A DNA stretch of 64,000 nt from Cryobacterium sp. CG_9.6 (GCF_029893365.1 NZ_JARXUZ010000001.1:3162001-3226000); one strand, 5' to 3'. Positions 43,839 to 53,735 are shown, counted from the stretch's first letter. The notes: a model not told the origin generated them from the sequence alone. Numbers and translations: made by a program.

Positions 43839-45392
43839 ATGATCGAGCCAACTCCGACGGTGAAAATGACCGCTACAACCGAGGCCACCCCCCGTCTCAC
43901 GCTCGTTGGGGCGTCGACAGCGAGCCGTCCCGAGTTTGAGGTGAACGGCGCGGTCTCTGGTAGGGAATGGGCCCGCAAATACCGCCTGAAACTCGTCATA
44001 ACCGACGTCGCTATGGTCTCGGCTGCGCTCTCAGTGGCGCTGATCGCCCGCTTCGGCTTTGATGAAGCGTCGACTCCCCTCGGTAGCTTCCACGTGGACT
44101 ACTGGGTTATTTCCGCGATCATTGGCGCCACGTGGATCGCCAGCCTATCCGCTACTCGCACCCGGGACCCTCGTATCCTCGGCATGGGCTCGACCGAATA
44201 CAAGAGAGTCGTGAACGCCAGCGCCATCACGTTCGGCCTGCTTGCCATCACGTTTCTCATTTTTCAGGTGGACATTGCCCGCAGCTTTTTCATCCTGGCT
44301 TTTCCGGTGGGCGTCACGGTCCTCACTCTTGAGCGCTGGTTGTGGCGCAGATGGCTCGCACGACAGCGCAGATTCGGCCATTATTTGTCTCGAGTACTCG
44401 TGGTTGGGCAGCGCGACGATGTGGAATACGTGATCAGCCAGTTGCACGCTCATTCAGGGATTGCCTATTGCGTCGTTGGCGTGGCACTCGATTCTGCGGA
44501 GGGCAGCAGTCGCCCAACAGAAATTACCGTTGACCACCGAACAGTCCCCATCGTCACAAATCTCGAAAACGTGGCCGATACGGTGTGCGTACTCGGCGTC
44601 AATACTGTCATCGTGGCGGGCCAGCCGTCCGGTGGCGCGCAATACGTGCGTTCGCTTGGCTGGGAGCTGGAAAACACCAACGCTGAACTTGTGCTGTCCA
44701 GTCGACTCACGGACGTTGCGGGGCCACGCATCCATTTTCGTCCGGTGGAGGGCCTGCCGCTGATCCACGTGGAGATTCCCCGTTTCGATGGCTTCAAACA
44801 TGCTCTGAAGCGCAGTCTTGACATCGCGGCATCTAGCCTTGCGCTCATCGTGCTCTCTCCCGCACTCCTCGTTGTTGCCGCTCTCATCCGAGCCGACAGC
44901 CCCGGCCCGGTCTTGTTTCTTCAGGAGCGTTGTGGTCGCGGTGGAGAAACCTTTCGCATGGTGAAGTTTCGCTCCATGGTGGTGAACGCAGAGGACAATC
45001 TTTCGAGCCTGCTGGACCAGAACCAAGCCTCGGGCACCCTGTTCAAGATTCGCAACGACCCCCGCATCACCCGCATCGGTGGTTTTCTGCGCAAGCACTC
45101 CATCGACGAGCTGCCTCAGCTGTGGAATATCATCCGGGGCGACATGAGCATCGTGGGCCCACGCCCCTCCCTGCCCCAGGAGGTCCTCACCTATGAGACC
45201 CACGTGCACCGCCGCTTGTACATCAAACCAGGGCTGACAGGAATGTGGCAGATCAGCGGTCGTTCCGATCTGAGCTGGGAAGAAAGTGTGCGGCTCGATC
45301 TGTATTACGTCGAAAACTGGTCCCTGACCAAGGATCTGATGATTATCTGGCGCACCTTCCAAGTCGTCATTCACCCTGTAGGAGCGTATTGA
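43839..45392 (+). CDS. Polyprenyl-phosphate sugar-1-phosphate transferase (WbaP/ExoY type)
   Basis: The protein has 517 aa. Four or five N-terminal helices and a CoA-binding-like middle domain precede the catalytic bacterial sugar transferase region: KRSLDIAASSLALIVLSPAL, FLQERCGRGGETFRMVKFRSM, HSIDELPQLWNIIRGDMSIV, GPRPSLPQE and GLTGMWQISGRSDLSWEE. It loads the first sugar phosphate onto undecaprenyl phosphate at the inner membrane face, starting polymer synthesis. ATG 43839 lacks a clear ribosome binding site, and ATG 43866 is a possible alternative. Its TGA overlaps the next ATG. Confidence 0.93.
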   Translation: MIEPTPTVKMTATTEATPRLTLVGASTASRPEFEVNGAVSGREWARKYRLKLVITDVAMVSAALSVALIARFGFDEASTPLGSFHVDYWVISAIIGATWIASLSATRTRDPRILGMGSTEYKRVVNASAITFGLLAITFLIFQVDIARSFFILAFPVGVTVLTLERWLWRRWLARQRRFGHYLSRVLVVGQRDDVEYVISQLHAHSGIAYCVVGVALDSAEGSSRPTEITVDHRTVPIVTNLENVADTVCVLGVNTVIVAGQPSGGAQYVRSLGWELENTNAELVLSSRLTDVAGPRIHFRPVEGLPLIHVEIPRFDGFKHALKRSLDIAASSLALIVLSPALLVVAALIRADSPGPVLFLQERCGRGGETFRMVKFRSMVVNAEDNLSSLLDQNQASGTLFKIRNDPRITRIGGFLRKHSIDELPQLWNIIRGDMSIVGPRPSLPQEVLTYETHVHRRLYIKPGLTGMWQISGRSDLSWEESVRLDLYYVENWSLTKDLMIIWRTFQVVIHPVGAY

Positions 45393-46033
45393 TGGACACC
45401 GCCCCGCACTCGGCGTTACATGCCGCGGCTGCTCGCAACGACGGACCCGCACAGATTGCGGGCACCGCCGACATTGATTCGACTGCCATCATCGGGCTGG
45501 CAAGCCAGATCTGGCACCTCGCTCAGGTTCGTGAACACGCACGCGTCGGCCCTGGGTGCATCATCGGTCGCGGTGCCTATATCGGTCCGGGTGTCATCCT
45601 TGGAAGAAACTGCAAGGTACAGAACTACGCTCTCGTGTACGAACCAGCTGTGCTCGAAGACGGAGTCTTCGTGGGCCCGGGTGCCGTTTTCACGAACGAT
45701 GTCTTCCCCCGAGCAATAAACGTTGATGGTTCTCGCAAAAGCGCTGACGACTGGCCCATGGTGGGTGTCATTGTTCGGACCGGTGCGTCCATCGGCGCCC
45801 GGGCCGTGTGTATTGCACCCGTCACGATCGGACGCTGGTCCATGGTGGCTGCCGGCTCCGTTGTGACAGCCGATGTTCCCGAATTCGCTCTTGTCGCCGG
45901 AGTCCCCGCCCGCCGCATCGGCTGGGTCGGACGCAGCGGCATGGCCCTCAGCGCGACAGAGTCTGGCCAGTTCACCTGCCCATCAACGGGCGAAAACTAC
46001 ACGGAGACCGAAGGGATTTTGACTCTCTCATGA
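45392..46033 (+). CDS. Left-handed beta-helix (hexapeptide) acetyltransferase, WbpD-like
   Basis: ATG 45392 with GGAG 8 bp upstream gives 213 aa. Hexapeptide repeats are visible: IIGLASQIWHLAQVREHARV, IIGRGAYIGPGVILGRNCKV, VFVGPGAVFTNDVFPR and VSI-type ASIGARAVCIAPVTIGRWSM, ending VAGVPARRIGW. This matches UDP-2-acetamido-3-amino sugar N-acetyltransferases. It pairs logically with the DegT aminotransferase at 60074, although that gene is 14 kb away. The C-terminal ~30 residues (FTCPSTGENYTETEG) look like an added tail. Confidence 0.85.
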   Translation: MDTAPHSALHAAAARNDGPAQIAGTADIDSTAIIGLASQIWHLAQVREHARVGPGCIIGRGAYIGPGVILGRNCKVQNYALVYEPAVLEDGVFVGPGAVFTNDVFPRAINVDGSRKSADDWPMVGVIVRTGASIGARAVCIAPVTIGRWSMVAAGSVVTADVPEFALVAGVPARRIGWVGRSGMALSATESGQFTCPSTGENYTETEGILTLS

Positions 46034-47448
46034 TCAAGCGAATCTTTTCTCACACGCGTCTGACACCGCCCGCAGCGCCGGGCACTCGCGTGCTCATCAT
46101 CGTGCAAAACCTTCCCGTACCTCTCGACCGCCGCGTCTGGCTGGAATGCCAAGCCCTGCACGCCCAGGGGTACTCCGTCTCAGTCATCTGCCCTAAGGGG
46201 CCCGGTGACCCCGCTCGTGAGGTCATTGACGGCATCGGAATCTACAAGTACCGTCCAGCACCCGAGGCAACAGGAGCGCTCGGCTTCGCCATCGAGTTCG
46301 CTCTCTCGTGGATACGCACGGCCGCCCTCTCCTTCACGGTACGCCGCGAACGGGGTTTTGACGTGATTCAGGCCTGTAACCCACCAGACACCTACTGGTT
46401 GCTCGGCTTGCTGTGGCGTCATCGGGGTGTCCGGTTCATCTTCGACCACCACGATCTGAATCCCGAGCTGTTTCTCTCTCGATTCGGTCAACCACGCGGT
46501 CTTGCCGCACGTTTTCAGTACCGCACCCTGTTATGGCTCGAACGCATGACCTTCCGGGTGGCTGACCATGTTATTTCGACGAATAATTCCTATCGCGCGA
46601 TCGCACTGCGGCGTGGCAAGCTTCGCCCCGACCAGGTCACCGTAGTGCGCAGCGGACCAGACACACGGGTGATGCGCCCGATTCAGCCCGTTGACGATGC
46701 AGCGGCGATACAAGATTCACTCCTCGTGTATCTCGGAATCATGGGACCTCAAGACAACGTTGACAAGGTGTTGGAGGTCGTCGACGAACTCGTGACTCAA
46801 CGCGGCCGAACGGATGTGCGCGCCGTGTTGATGGGGTTCGGGGATTGTCTCGAAGCGCTCAAAGCACAAACCATTGCGATGGGCCTGAGCGACCGGATTC
46901 ACTTCACTGGCCGCGTCGGACCGAAAACTATCGCAAACTACCTGAGCGCCGCTGATATCGGCCTGGGACCGGACGAAAAGACGCCACTCAACGACCTGTC
47001 CACGATGAACAAGACCATGGAATATATGGCCTACGCACTCCCCTCCGTGTCCTTCGACCTCACCGAAACCCGCGTGTCCGGTGGTGACAGCGCCATCTAC
47101 GTGCCATCCGGAGACATCAGCGCCTTCGCCGACGCGATCGAGGCCCTTCTCGATGACTCCGAAGCACGCGCAAATCTCGGCCGTGCCGCACGTGAGCGCG
47201 TGACGAGCGAACTCGACTGGCAGCATCAGGCTCAGGCCTACATCAGCGTCTTCGATACTGTACTCGGTCGCAGCCAGAACGACCTGCGCGCTGCCGTGTG
47301 GCCATTCTCCAACGCCGGGGTTCCCGCAGACCCCTCACACGTCGACCTCAACGACAGCGTCTCCTTCACTAAGTTCCTCGTCACCAGAGGTCGACGCCTG
47401 CAAACACCTGATAGCAGCGAGTTCATCAAGTTAAGAACAAGGGCCTAA
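46030..47448 (+). CDS. Glycosyltransferase family 4
   Basis: The protein has 472 aa from ATG 46030, overlapping the previous stop (ATGA). The GT-B fold is shown by the N-terminal VLIIVQNLPVPLDRRVWLEC and FIFDHHDLNPELFLSRFG, then the donor-binding half with VYLGIMGPQDNVDKVLEVV, RIHFTGRV and the acidic EYMAYALPSVSFDLTETR. It probably adds a sugar to the lipid-linked unit on the cytoplasmic side. The C-terminal ~45 residues are extra. Confidence 0.88.
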   Translation: MIKRIFSHTRLTPPAAPGTRVLIIVQNLPVPLDRRVWLECQALHAQGYSVSVICPKGPGDPAREVIDGIGIYKYRPAPEATGALGFAIEFALSWIRTAALSFTVRRERGFDVIQACNPPDTYWLLGLLWRHRGVRFIFDHHDLNPELFLSRFGQPRGLAARFQYRTLLWLERMTFRVADHVISTNNSYRAIALRRGKLRPDQVTVVRSGPDTRVMRPIQPVDDAAAIQDSLLVYLGIMGPQDNVDKVLEVVDELVTQRGRTDVRAVLMGFGDCLEALKAQTIAMGLSDRIHFTGRVGPKTIANYLSAADIGLGPDEKTPLNDLSTMNKTMEYMAYALPSVSFDLTETRVSGGDSAIYVPSGDISAFADAIEALLDDSEARANLGRAARERVTSELDWQHQAQAYISVFDTVLGRSQNDLRAAVWPFSNAGVPADPSHVDLNDSVSFTKFLVTRGRRLQTPDSSEFIKLRTRA

Positions 47449-47454
47449 AGATAT

Positions 47455-49374
47455 ATGTGCGGAATCATGGGGATCCAACACTTTGACGGCACCGCAGTCG
47501 AAGCGACCGTTCTCGGGACGATGACCCGGTGTCTGGCCCATCGAGGCCCGGACGGTCATGGGTTTTGGCACTCGGGCGGCGTGGGTTTCGCACACACCAG
47601 GCTGTCGATCATCGACCTGGCCGGCAGTAAACAGCCGATGCACAGTGTTGATGCCCGATGGGTGTTGACGTTCAACGGTGAGATCTTCAACTACCGGCAG
47701 CTGCGGGCCGGGTTGCGATACCCCTTCCACACCGACGGTGACACGGAGGTGATTCTTGCCGGCGTGAGCCAGCACGGCATTGGCTGGATCGATAACCTCA
47801 TCGGCCAGTTCGCATTTGCCCTGCACGACACATTTACAGGTACAACTCACCTCGTGCGCGATCGCCTCGGCGTTCTGCCGCTGTATTACTCGCACACCTC
47901 ACGGCAGCTGCTGTTCGCTTCGGAGATCAAGGCACTTCTTACCGTTCTTCCTCAAGCTCCGGGCGTCGACATGTTAAGCATAGATTCCTACCTCGCAGCA
48001 CGCTCGGTACCCTCACCGCACACTCTGTTTGAGGGCGTGAGCAAACTTCCTCCTGCTCACCGCGCTGAAGTCACACGTGAGGGCAAAATCACGATCATTC
48101 GTTACTGGCAACCGCCCGCTGCCGACCCACGAAGCCGGTGGCCAGACCCTGCCGCGATCGATGCCGTGGATCAAGCTGTGACCGAAGCGGTCGACGCCTC
48201 ACTCGTAGCGGATGTTCCCGTGGGCGCATACCTCAGCGGAGGAGTGGACAGCAGCCTGATCGTGGCAAAAATCGCCGCATTGCGGCCTCAGCACCGCGTA
48301 CAGACCTTTGCCGCAGGTTTTGGCGACGCCCGCACCGATGAACTGCCGTGGGCGCGGCGGGTGAGCGAGCACGTGGGCACGGACCACCACGAGGTCAACG
48401 TGGACGCGAGCGACTTTGAAACCCTCTGGCCGCAACTCACCTGGCACCGAGATTCACCCATTTCTGAACCCGCCGATATAGCGGTGTACCGACTCGCGCA
48501 GACCGCACGGCAGTCTGTGAGTGTCGTCCTCTCCGGCGAGGGCGGCGACGAACTTTTCGCTGGTTACCCGAAGTATCGGGCTGCTCGCGCTGTAGCGACG
48601 GCATCCCTTCTGCCCTTCGCCCTGCGCTCCAAGGTGATCGACTCGATCGAGGGACACTTGCCAGTCCGCCTTGCACGGGCTCGCATTGCACTTCGGGCAG
48701 CCGGGGCGGTGAGCCGAGACGAGCAATACCGTACCTGGTTTGCGCCCTTCACCAGCGCCGAGCGAACCGGCCTACTGAGGGGAATCCCCACCCGAGCGCC
48801 CGCGCGTGACGTGACCACCTCCGGATCCGACACCATTCGAAACATGCTGCTCACTGATCTCGATGGTTGGCTGCCCGACAACCTGCTCGAGAGGGGCGAT
48901 CGCATGTCCATGGCCGCGTCTCTGGAACTGCGCCCACCGCTGCTCGACCACCGTCTCGTTGAGCTCGCGTTTCGACTTCCCTCCTCGGTCAAAGTGCGCA
49001 ACGGCACGACGAAGTGGGTGCTCAAGGAAGTAGCCCGCCGCTACCTGCCGACCGAAGTCGTTGATCGGCGCAAGGTGGGCTTTCGCGTTCCGCTCGACCA
49101 GTGGTTTAGAACTGGGCTTCGAGATTCCATGTGGGACCGACTTACCGGCAAAGACTCGTTCGTGGCCCAGACGTTCGACCAGACCGCGGTGCGCGATCTG
49201 CTCAAGCGCCATGAGAGCGGTCGATTCAGCGAGGAAAACCGCATCTGGACCCTGATGTGCCTCGAGGTGTGGCACGAAACCTTCTTCAGAGCTGAAGGCC
49301 CAGTAGCTATGGTCTCCGAATCGCGCACGGAGCAGCCACGAGGCACTGAAACCTACGAAAGGATTGATCAGTGA
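47455..49374 (+). CDS. asnB: Asparagine synthase (glutamine-hydrolysing), AsnB type, in a glycan locus
   Basis: The protein has 639 aa. The N-terminal glutaminase has the nucleophile Cys2 (MCGIMGIQHFDG) and HRGPDGHG. The C-terminal synthetase has the PP-loop YLSGGVDSSLIVAKI and GEGGDELFAGYPKYR, with SMAASLELRPPLLDH later. The motifs needed for amide transfer are present. The gene sits in the polysaccharide operon, 6 bp after a GT4, so it may amidate a uronic acid or other carboxyl group in the polymer instead of making free asparagine. That role is inferred from context. Confidence 0.88.
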   Translation: MCGIMGIQHFDGTAVEATVLGTMTRCLAHRGPDGHGFWHSGGVGFAHTRLSIIDLAGSKQPMHSVDARWVLTFNGEIFNYRQLRAGLRYPFHTDGDTEVILAGVSQHGIGWIDNLIGQFAFALHDTFTGTTHLVRDRLGVLPLYYSHTSRQLLFASEIKALLTVLPQAPGVDMLSIDSYLAARSVPSPHTLFEGVSKLPPAHRAEVTREGKITIIRYWQPPAADPRSRWPDPAAIDAVDQAVTEAVDASLVADVPVGAYLSGGVDSSLIVAKIAALRPQHRVQTFAAGFGDARTDELPWARRVSEHVGTDHHEVNVDASDFETLWPQLTWHRDSPISEPADIAVYRLAQTARQSVSVVLSGEGGDELFAGYPKYRAARAVATASLLPFALRSKVIDSIEGHLPVRLARARIALRAAGAVSRDEQYRTWFAPFTSAERTGLLRGIPTRAPARDVTTSGSDTIRNMLLTDLDGWLPDNLLERGDRMSMAASLELRPPLLDHRLVELAFRLPSSVKVRNGTTKWVLKEVARRYLPTEVVDRRKVGFRVPLDQWFRTGLRDSMWDRLTGKDSFVAQTFDQTAVRDLLKRHESGRFSEENRIWTLMCLEVWHETFFRAEGPVAMVSESRTEQPRGTETYERIDQ

Positions 49375-50333
49375 CTGGCCGGCCCGACGTAGGAACTGCA
49401 CAGCTACCCCGATCACCCGATCAGAATCAATCCGTGCGGGACCTCACCCTCGTGATCGTCGCCTACAAGAGCGCCGACGACATGATCACACTGCTGGCCT
49501 CCGTGGCAGCTGCCGTCGATGAACTCACCTGGCACGCCATCGTGGTGGACAACTACGGTGACGACGGCATAGCAGCGGCGCACGCTGCGGATTCCCGGGT
49601 GACCGTCGTGACCGCCAACGGCAACCTAGGCTTTTCCGGTGGTGCCAATCTGGGTCTGGGCTACGCAACACCCTCGCACTTCACGATCTTCCTGAACCCA
49701 GACCTCGTGCTTGAGGCTGGTTCGATTAGCAGCCTGGTTGAGACGTGTCGAAAGGAGGGCATTGGGGCGACCGTTCCCCTCCTCACCAACGAGTCCGGCG
49801 TCATTCAACCGTCCCTTCGGCGTGAGCCGTCGATGCTTCGTTCTCTCGGTGAAGCACTTTTTGGCGATCACTGGCCGGGACGACCGCACTGGTTGTCTGA
49901 GATGGTTCGGTCGAACGAGCCGTATCGCACCATGGCACCCGTCGACTGGGCTACCGGCGCCGCTCTGCTCGTGAAGACCAATGTGCTGGGCTTCGTCGGT
50001 GAGTGGGATGCTGCCCGCTTCTTTCTTTATTCTGAGGAAACCGACTACTGCCGGCGGATTCGACAAAGCGGCCTGCAGATCGTCTTCGTTCCGGGTGCAA
50101 TCATGCGGCACCGGGGGGCGGGGTCGGGTACATCCATTCAACTTGACGCTCTTCTCGCGCTAAATAAGCTTCGCTATTTTCGTAAGTGGCATGGCAGCGT
50201 TGCCTCTGCCATGTTCTACGGAGTTGCGGTTGTGCATAGCCTCGTCCGGGTGCGACGGGCTGAGTCCCGTCTCATTCTGCGCGCTCTGTCCTCTCCCTCC
50301 GTCCGAGCTGCCCTTCCGGGAGGCAAGGCGTGA
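49371..50333 (+). CDS. Glycosyltransferase family 2 (rhamnosyltransferase-like)
   Basis: The protein has 320 aa with a GTG start overlapping the asnB stop (GTGA) and AAAGGA upstream. The GT-A fold is indicated by LTLVIVAYKSADDMITLLAS, ANGNLGFSGGANLGLGYA, FLNPDLVLE (metal-binding DXD equivalent), WATGAALLVKTNVLGFVGEW and FFLYSEETDYCRRIRQSG. This pattern is typical of dTDP-rhamnosyl transferases. The acceptor is unknown. Confidence 0.87.
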   Translation: MTGRPDVGTAQLPRSPDQNQSVRDLTLVIVAYKSADDMITLLASVAAAVDELTWHAIVVDNYGDDGIAAAHAADSRVTVVTANGNLGFSGGANLGLGYATPSHFTIFLNPDLVLEAGSISSLVETCRKEGIGATVPLLTNESGVIQPSLRREPSMLRSLGEALFGDHWPGRPHWLSEMVRSNEPYRTMAPVDWATGAALLVKTNVLGFVGEWDAARFFLYSEETDYCRRIRQSGLQIVFVPGAIMRHRGAGSGTSIQLDALLALNKLRYFRKWHGSVASAMFYGVAVVHSLVRVRRAESRLILRALSSPSVRAALPGGKA

Positions 50334-51208
50334 CTCGCGTGGGTTCAGTAGTTATCGCTGCTCATAATGAAGCACTCGTCATTGCACGGTGCCTGCTCGC
50401 CCTGAGCCCCGCGGTGCTGGCCGGAGACCTCGACGTGATTGTTGTGTGCAACGGATGCGTCGACAGTACTGCCGACATCGCACGCAGCTTCACGGGCGTG
50501 CGGGTTGTGGAAATCGCCGTTGCCTCCAAGACCGCGGCCCTCCGTGCGGGCGACGTTATTGCTCGGCGTGGTCCCCGGATCTATCTTGATGCCGATGTCG
50601 TGATGACGAGCCGGGCTGCACTCGACGTGATGGCCGAACTATCCCACGGCCCGGCCCTCGGTGGACGCCCACCCGTGCGGTTCGAAACGGCAGGGTCGGA
50701 GTGGGCGGTACAGAGTTGGTATCGGATCCGGGTGCAACTTCCCTCGATACAGAACGTGCTGTGGGGGGCCGGCACCTACGCTTTATCCACCGCTGGGCGG
50801 GCGCGCTTCACAGAATTTCCAAACATTGTGTCTGACGACCTCTTTATAGATAATCTCATCGGAACCGACGAGCGCGTCATCGTGTCGACCGATCCGGTAA
50901 TCGTTCACGCCCCACGTCGTTCGGTAGACCTGGTCAAAATCCTCAAACGCACCTACCGCACGCAGAGTGATGTTCCCCTCACCGCCCGAGCAACCCCTGT
51001 ATCGGCGAGTCAGCGGGGCCAGCTCGCGGATGTGTGGGCACTGGTGCGAGCCGACCCTCGACAGATCTGTGACGTAGTCCTCTATGTGGCAATGATTACC
51101 CTTGCTCGAGTGCAGGCGAAGCTCGCACCGGCCGGGACTCGCTGGGAACGGGACACGAGTTCCCGCGAGACCCTGCTGCCGGGCGCGAAGATCACCCCCG
51201 CGAACTAG
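50330..51208 (+). CDS. Glycosyltransferase family 2
   Basis: The protein has 292 aa with a GTG start overlapping the previous stop and GGGAGG upstream. GT-A motifs: SVVIAAHNEALVIARCLLAL, VIVVCNGCVDSTADIARSF, the DXD segment IYLDADVVMTS, and SDDLFIDNLIG for the acceptor side. The rest is helical (KRTYRTQSDV). No membrane segment is seen. It is the last gene of the coupled plus-strand set. Confidence 0.87.
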   Translation: MTRVGSVVIAAHNEALVIARCLLALSPAVLAGDLDVIVVCNGCVDSTADIARSFTGVRVVEIAVASKTAALRAGDVIARRGPRIYLDADVVMTSRAALDVMAELSHGPALGGRPPVRFETAGSEWAVQSWYRIRVQLPSIQNVLWGAGTYALSTAGRARFTEFPNIVSDDLFIDNLIGTDERVIVSTDPVIVHAPRRSVDLVKILKRTYRTQSDVPLTARATPVSASQRGQLADVWALVRADPRQICDVVLYVAMITLARVQAKLAPAGTRWERDTSSRETLLPGAKITPAN

Positions 51209-51519
51209 TTCGTGCCATTTCAGGAACTGGTCGGACACTCGCCGTGGAACAAGATGCGACACGGTGGACGGGTGTCTCCCGGAGAGAAACCATGGCAACA
51301 TTATTCGATTGTGACCAGCTCCTTATCGACGTGTTCGCAGTTCATCTCTCACACGAATGCCAATTCGGACTCTCGCTAAGGTTGGGCGAGGAAGAAGTCC
51401 CTCGGGGTGCGCAGTTGATTAATGCTCATGTACGGCGTAGCGTTGTTTAAACGCAGTTGGCCCCCTACGGTCCCACACCTTCGCATGAACCGTCCGCGTG
51501 CGCCACACGAAATCAGCTA
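51209..51519 (+). other. Intergenic gap before the secreted beta-helix protein
   Basis: No gene or hairpin is convincing here. The promoter of the following secreted-protein gene must lie in this stretch, but I cannot identify the hexamers. Confidence 0.45.
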
Positions 51520-53619
51520 ATGCTCCCGTTATTTATACGTGCGCGCTCCGCACATTCAACATTCCCCCCTTCATCCGCTGCTCGCTCCCGAGTTAATCGC
51601 CCGTGGAACCGTAATTCCCTTTTTGCCCTTATTACTGCGGGCGTTCTGGTGGTCACGGGTGCGTCTGCAACCTCATCAATCACCGGCATCAGCGCGGCCC
51701 ATGCGGCCTCTGTTGTCACCGCGATTTCCCCCACTACAGTCACACTGTTTGGTAGCGAGACCCCCGCTGTTGCGGCGGAGACAAGCGACACAAGTGCAGT
51801 GGAATTGGGCGTCTCGTTCGTCTCCTCGCAAGCTGGCTATGCCACCGGCATTCGCTTCTTCAAGGGTGCAGGAAATGGAGGCACCCACATCGGTAACCTC
51901 TGGACGTCGTCAGGGACCAAGCTCGCCTCCGTCACGTTTACAAACGAAACCACCACCGGATGGCAGAGTGCACAGCTCGCAACCCCCGTGACGCTTACCG
52001 CTGGCACAACCTACGTGGTCTCCTACCTCGCCCCGCAGGGTCGCTACTCGTACACGTCGAAGTACTTCGCGTCTTCCAAGGTCAGCGGACCGCTCACCGC
52101 TGCAGCAACACCGAACGGCCGTTACCGGTATGGTTCGGGTGGAGGTTTTCCAACCTCCACATGGAATGCGTCAAACTACTTTGTTGATGTGAACTTCAAT
52201 GCCCTAGTCACACCAACACCCGCACCCGCACCCGCACCCGCACCCGCACCCGCAGTGATCACAACATTGCTCGGTACGTCAACACCCGCCGTAGCCTCCT
52301 CGGGCGAATCAACTCCGCTTACGGTTGGGATGTCCTTCACGTCGTCGGTCGCTGGGTACGTCACCGGTATTCGCTTCTATAAAGGCGCGGCGAACGTTGG
52401 CACCCACACCGGTTCTCTGTGGTCGTCGACAGGAACAAAGTTAGCCGCAGTGACTTTCACGGGTGAGTCAGCAACTGGCTGGCAGAGTGCCAACCTTGTA
52501 ACACCCGTGGCACTCGTTCCTGGGTCGACCTACATCGTCTCGTACTATGCACCCCAAGGCGGCTACGCTTATACGACGGCGTACTTCAACTCCGCCAAGG
52601 TCAGTGGCCCACTCACAGCTGCCGCAACCATCAATGGTCGCTACCTGTACGGCACTACCGGAGGGATGCCAACGTCAACGTGGAACGCAACAAACTACTT
52701 CGTTGATGTGAGCTTCACTGCTGATCTGACGACACCGCCACCACCGGCGCCGACTCCCACACCAGCACCCAGCCCGACACCCGCTCCAACACCCACACCA
52801 GCACCCAGCCCGACACCTACCCCAACACAAACCCCGGCGCCGAGCGGCTGGCCTGATGCAACGACGACGGGTGTCCCGGCTGGAACCACGTTGACTCCCT
52901 CGGGAGGACTCACGATCACCACACCCGGTGCGGTTATCAGTGGGCTCGAGATCCGAGGCGATGTTTTCATCCGGGCTGCTGGTGTCACACTCAAGAATTC
53001 CCGGGTGTGGGGCCGAGTCGATACTGGTGATGTTGCCGGCAAATACCCGGGCGCACTCGTTCAACGAGTCGAAATCATCGGCCCGTACGACAGCGCTGCT
53101 GATGGCGGGTACCCCGCTGTGGGCTACACGGATATGACCGTTGACGGCGCTAACATCCGCGGCTGGGGCAAAGGAGCTGGACTCGTCGCCAACATGACGA
53201 TCAAGAACTCTTGGATCCACGACCTCGTTGTGCACGGTGACCCGGCTAATGGTGGAAGCCACAATGAACCAATCATTAGCCTCGGAGGGACAAACTTCAT
53301 CATCACAGGGAACCGCCTCGACGCTGGAACTGAACCAAACTTCTCGGCCTCCGTGGCCCTGTACAGCCAGTTGGAAACTATTCGCAACGTTGTCGTTGAT
53401 CGAAACCTGATGAACGGTGGCGGATACTGCCTGTATGCGGGAAGCACAAACGGGAGGCAAGCCTACAATGCCCAATTCACGAACAATACCTTCGGCACGA
53501 GTGTGTTCCCGAAGTGTGGTTACTGGGGCCCAGCCACGTCTTACACGTCGGGGCTAGGTAACGTCTGGTCAGGCAACGTCATGTCAACCGGCGCAGTTGT
53601 GGGGGCTCCTATCGGCTAA
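51520..53619 (+). CDS. Secreted protein: two DUF4082 domains plus parallel beta-helix
   Basis: I start at ATG 51520 (699 aa). A long basic leader ends in a hydrophobic signal (SLFALITAGVLVVTGASAT). Two DUF4082 modules (~70-225 and ~250-400) share GYATGIRFFKG/GYVTGIRFYKG, GTKLA-VTF and KVSGPLTAAAT. Pro-rich linkers (PTPAPAPAPAP and a longer one with PTPAPSPTPAPT) lead to a C-terminal right-handed beta-helix (~450-699) with GVTLKNSRVWGRVDTGD and NMTIKNSWIHDLVVHG. DUF4082 occurs in surface polysaccharide-associated proteins. It could bind or trim the polymer made by this locus; this is inference. It lacks a sorting motif. Confidence 0.8.
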   Translation: MLPLFIRARSAHSTFPPSSAARSRVNRPWNRNSLFALITAGVLVVTGASATSSITGISAAHAASVVTAISPTTVTLFGSETPAVAAETSDTSAVELGVSFVSSQAGYATGIRFFKGAGNGGTHIGNLWTSSGTKLASVTFTNETTTGWQSAQLATPVTLTAGTTYVVSYLAPQGRYSYTSKYFASSKVSGPLTAAATPNGRYRYGSGGGFPTSTWNASNYFVDVNFNALVTPTPAPAPAPAPAPAVITTLLGTSTPAVASSGESTPLTVGMSFTSSVAGYVTGIRFYKGAANVGTHTGSLWSSTGTKLAAVTFTGESATGWQSANLVTPVALVPGSTYIVSYYAPQGGYAYTTAYFNSAKVSGPLTAAATINGRYLYGTTGGMPTSTWNATNYFVDVSFTADLTTPPPPAPTPTPAPSPTPAPTPTPAPSPTPTPTQTPAPSGWPDATTTGVPAGTTLTPSGGLTITTPGAVISGLEIRGDVFIRAAGVTLKNSRVWGRVDTGDVAGKYPGALVQRVEIIGPYDSAADGGYPAVGYTDMTVDGANIRGWGKGAGLVANMTIKNSWIHDLVVHGDPANGGSHNEPIISLGGTNFIITGNRLDAGTEPNFSASVALYSQLETIRNVVVDRNLMNGGGYCLYAGSTNGRQAYNAQFTNNTFGTSVFPKCGYWGPATSYTSGLGNVWSGNVMSTGAVVGAPIG

Positions 53620-53644
53620 CCCTTAGTTTTTCCAGACCTTATTA

Positions 53645-53685
53645 AGCTCGAGCGCCCGTCGAATCTGACGGGCGCTCGAGCTTTT
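53645..53685 (+). terminator. Intrinsic terminator after the beta-helix protein
   Basis: AGCTCGAGCGCCCGTC pairs perfectly with GACGGGCGCTCGAGCT around a 6-base loop and is followed by a short T-run. Confidence 0.9.
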
Positions 53686-53735
53686 CTCCGGCTCCCTACC
53701 GCCGTGAAAACGCTGATTTTCTCGGTACCCCCCTA

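Noticed and set aside
43324..43842. 172-codon ORF before the polysaccharide operon
   Set aside because: There is no ribosome binding site, the composition is poor and I see no family; it ends inside the start of the sugar transferase gene.
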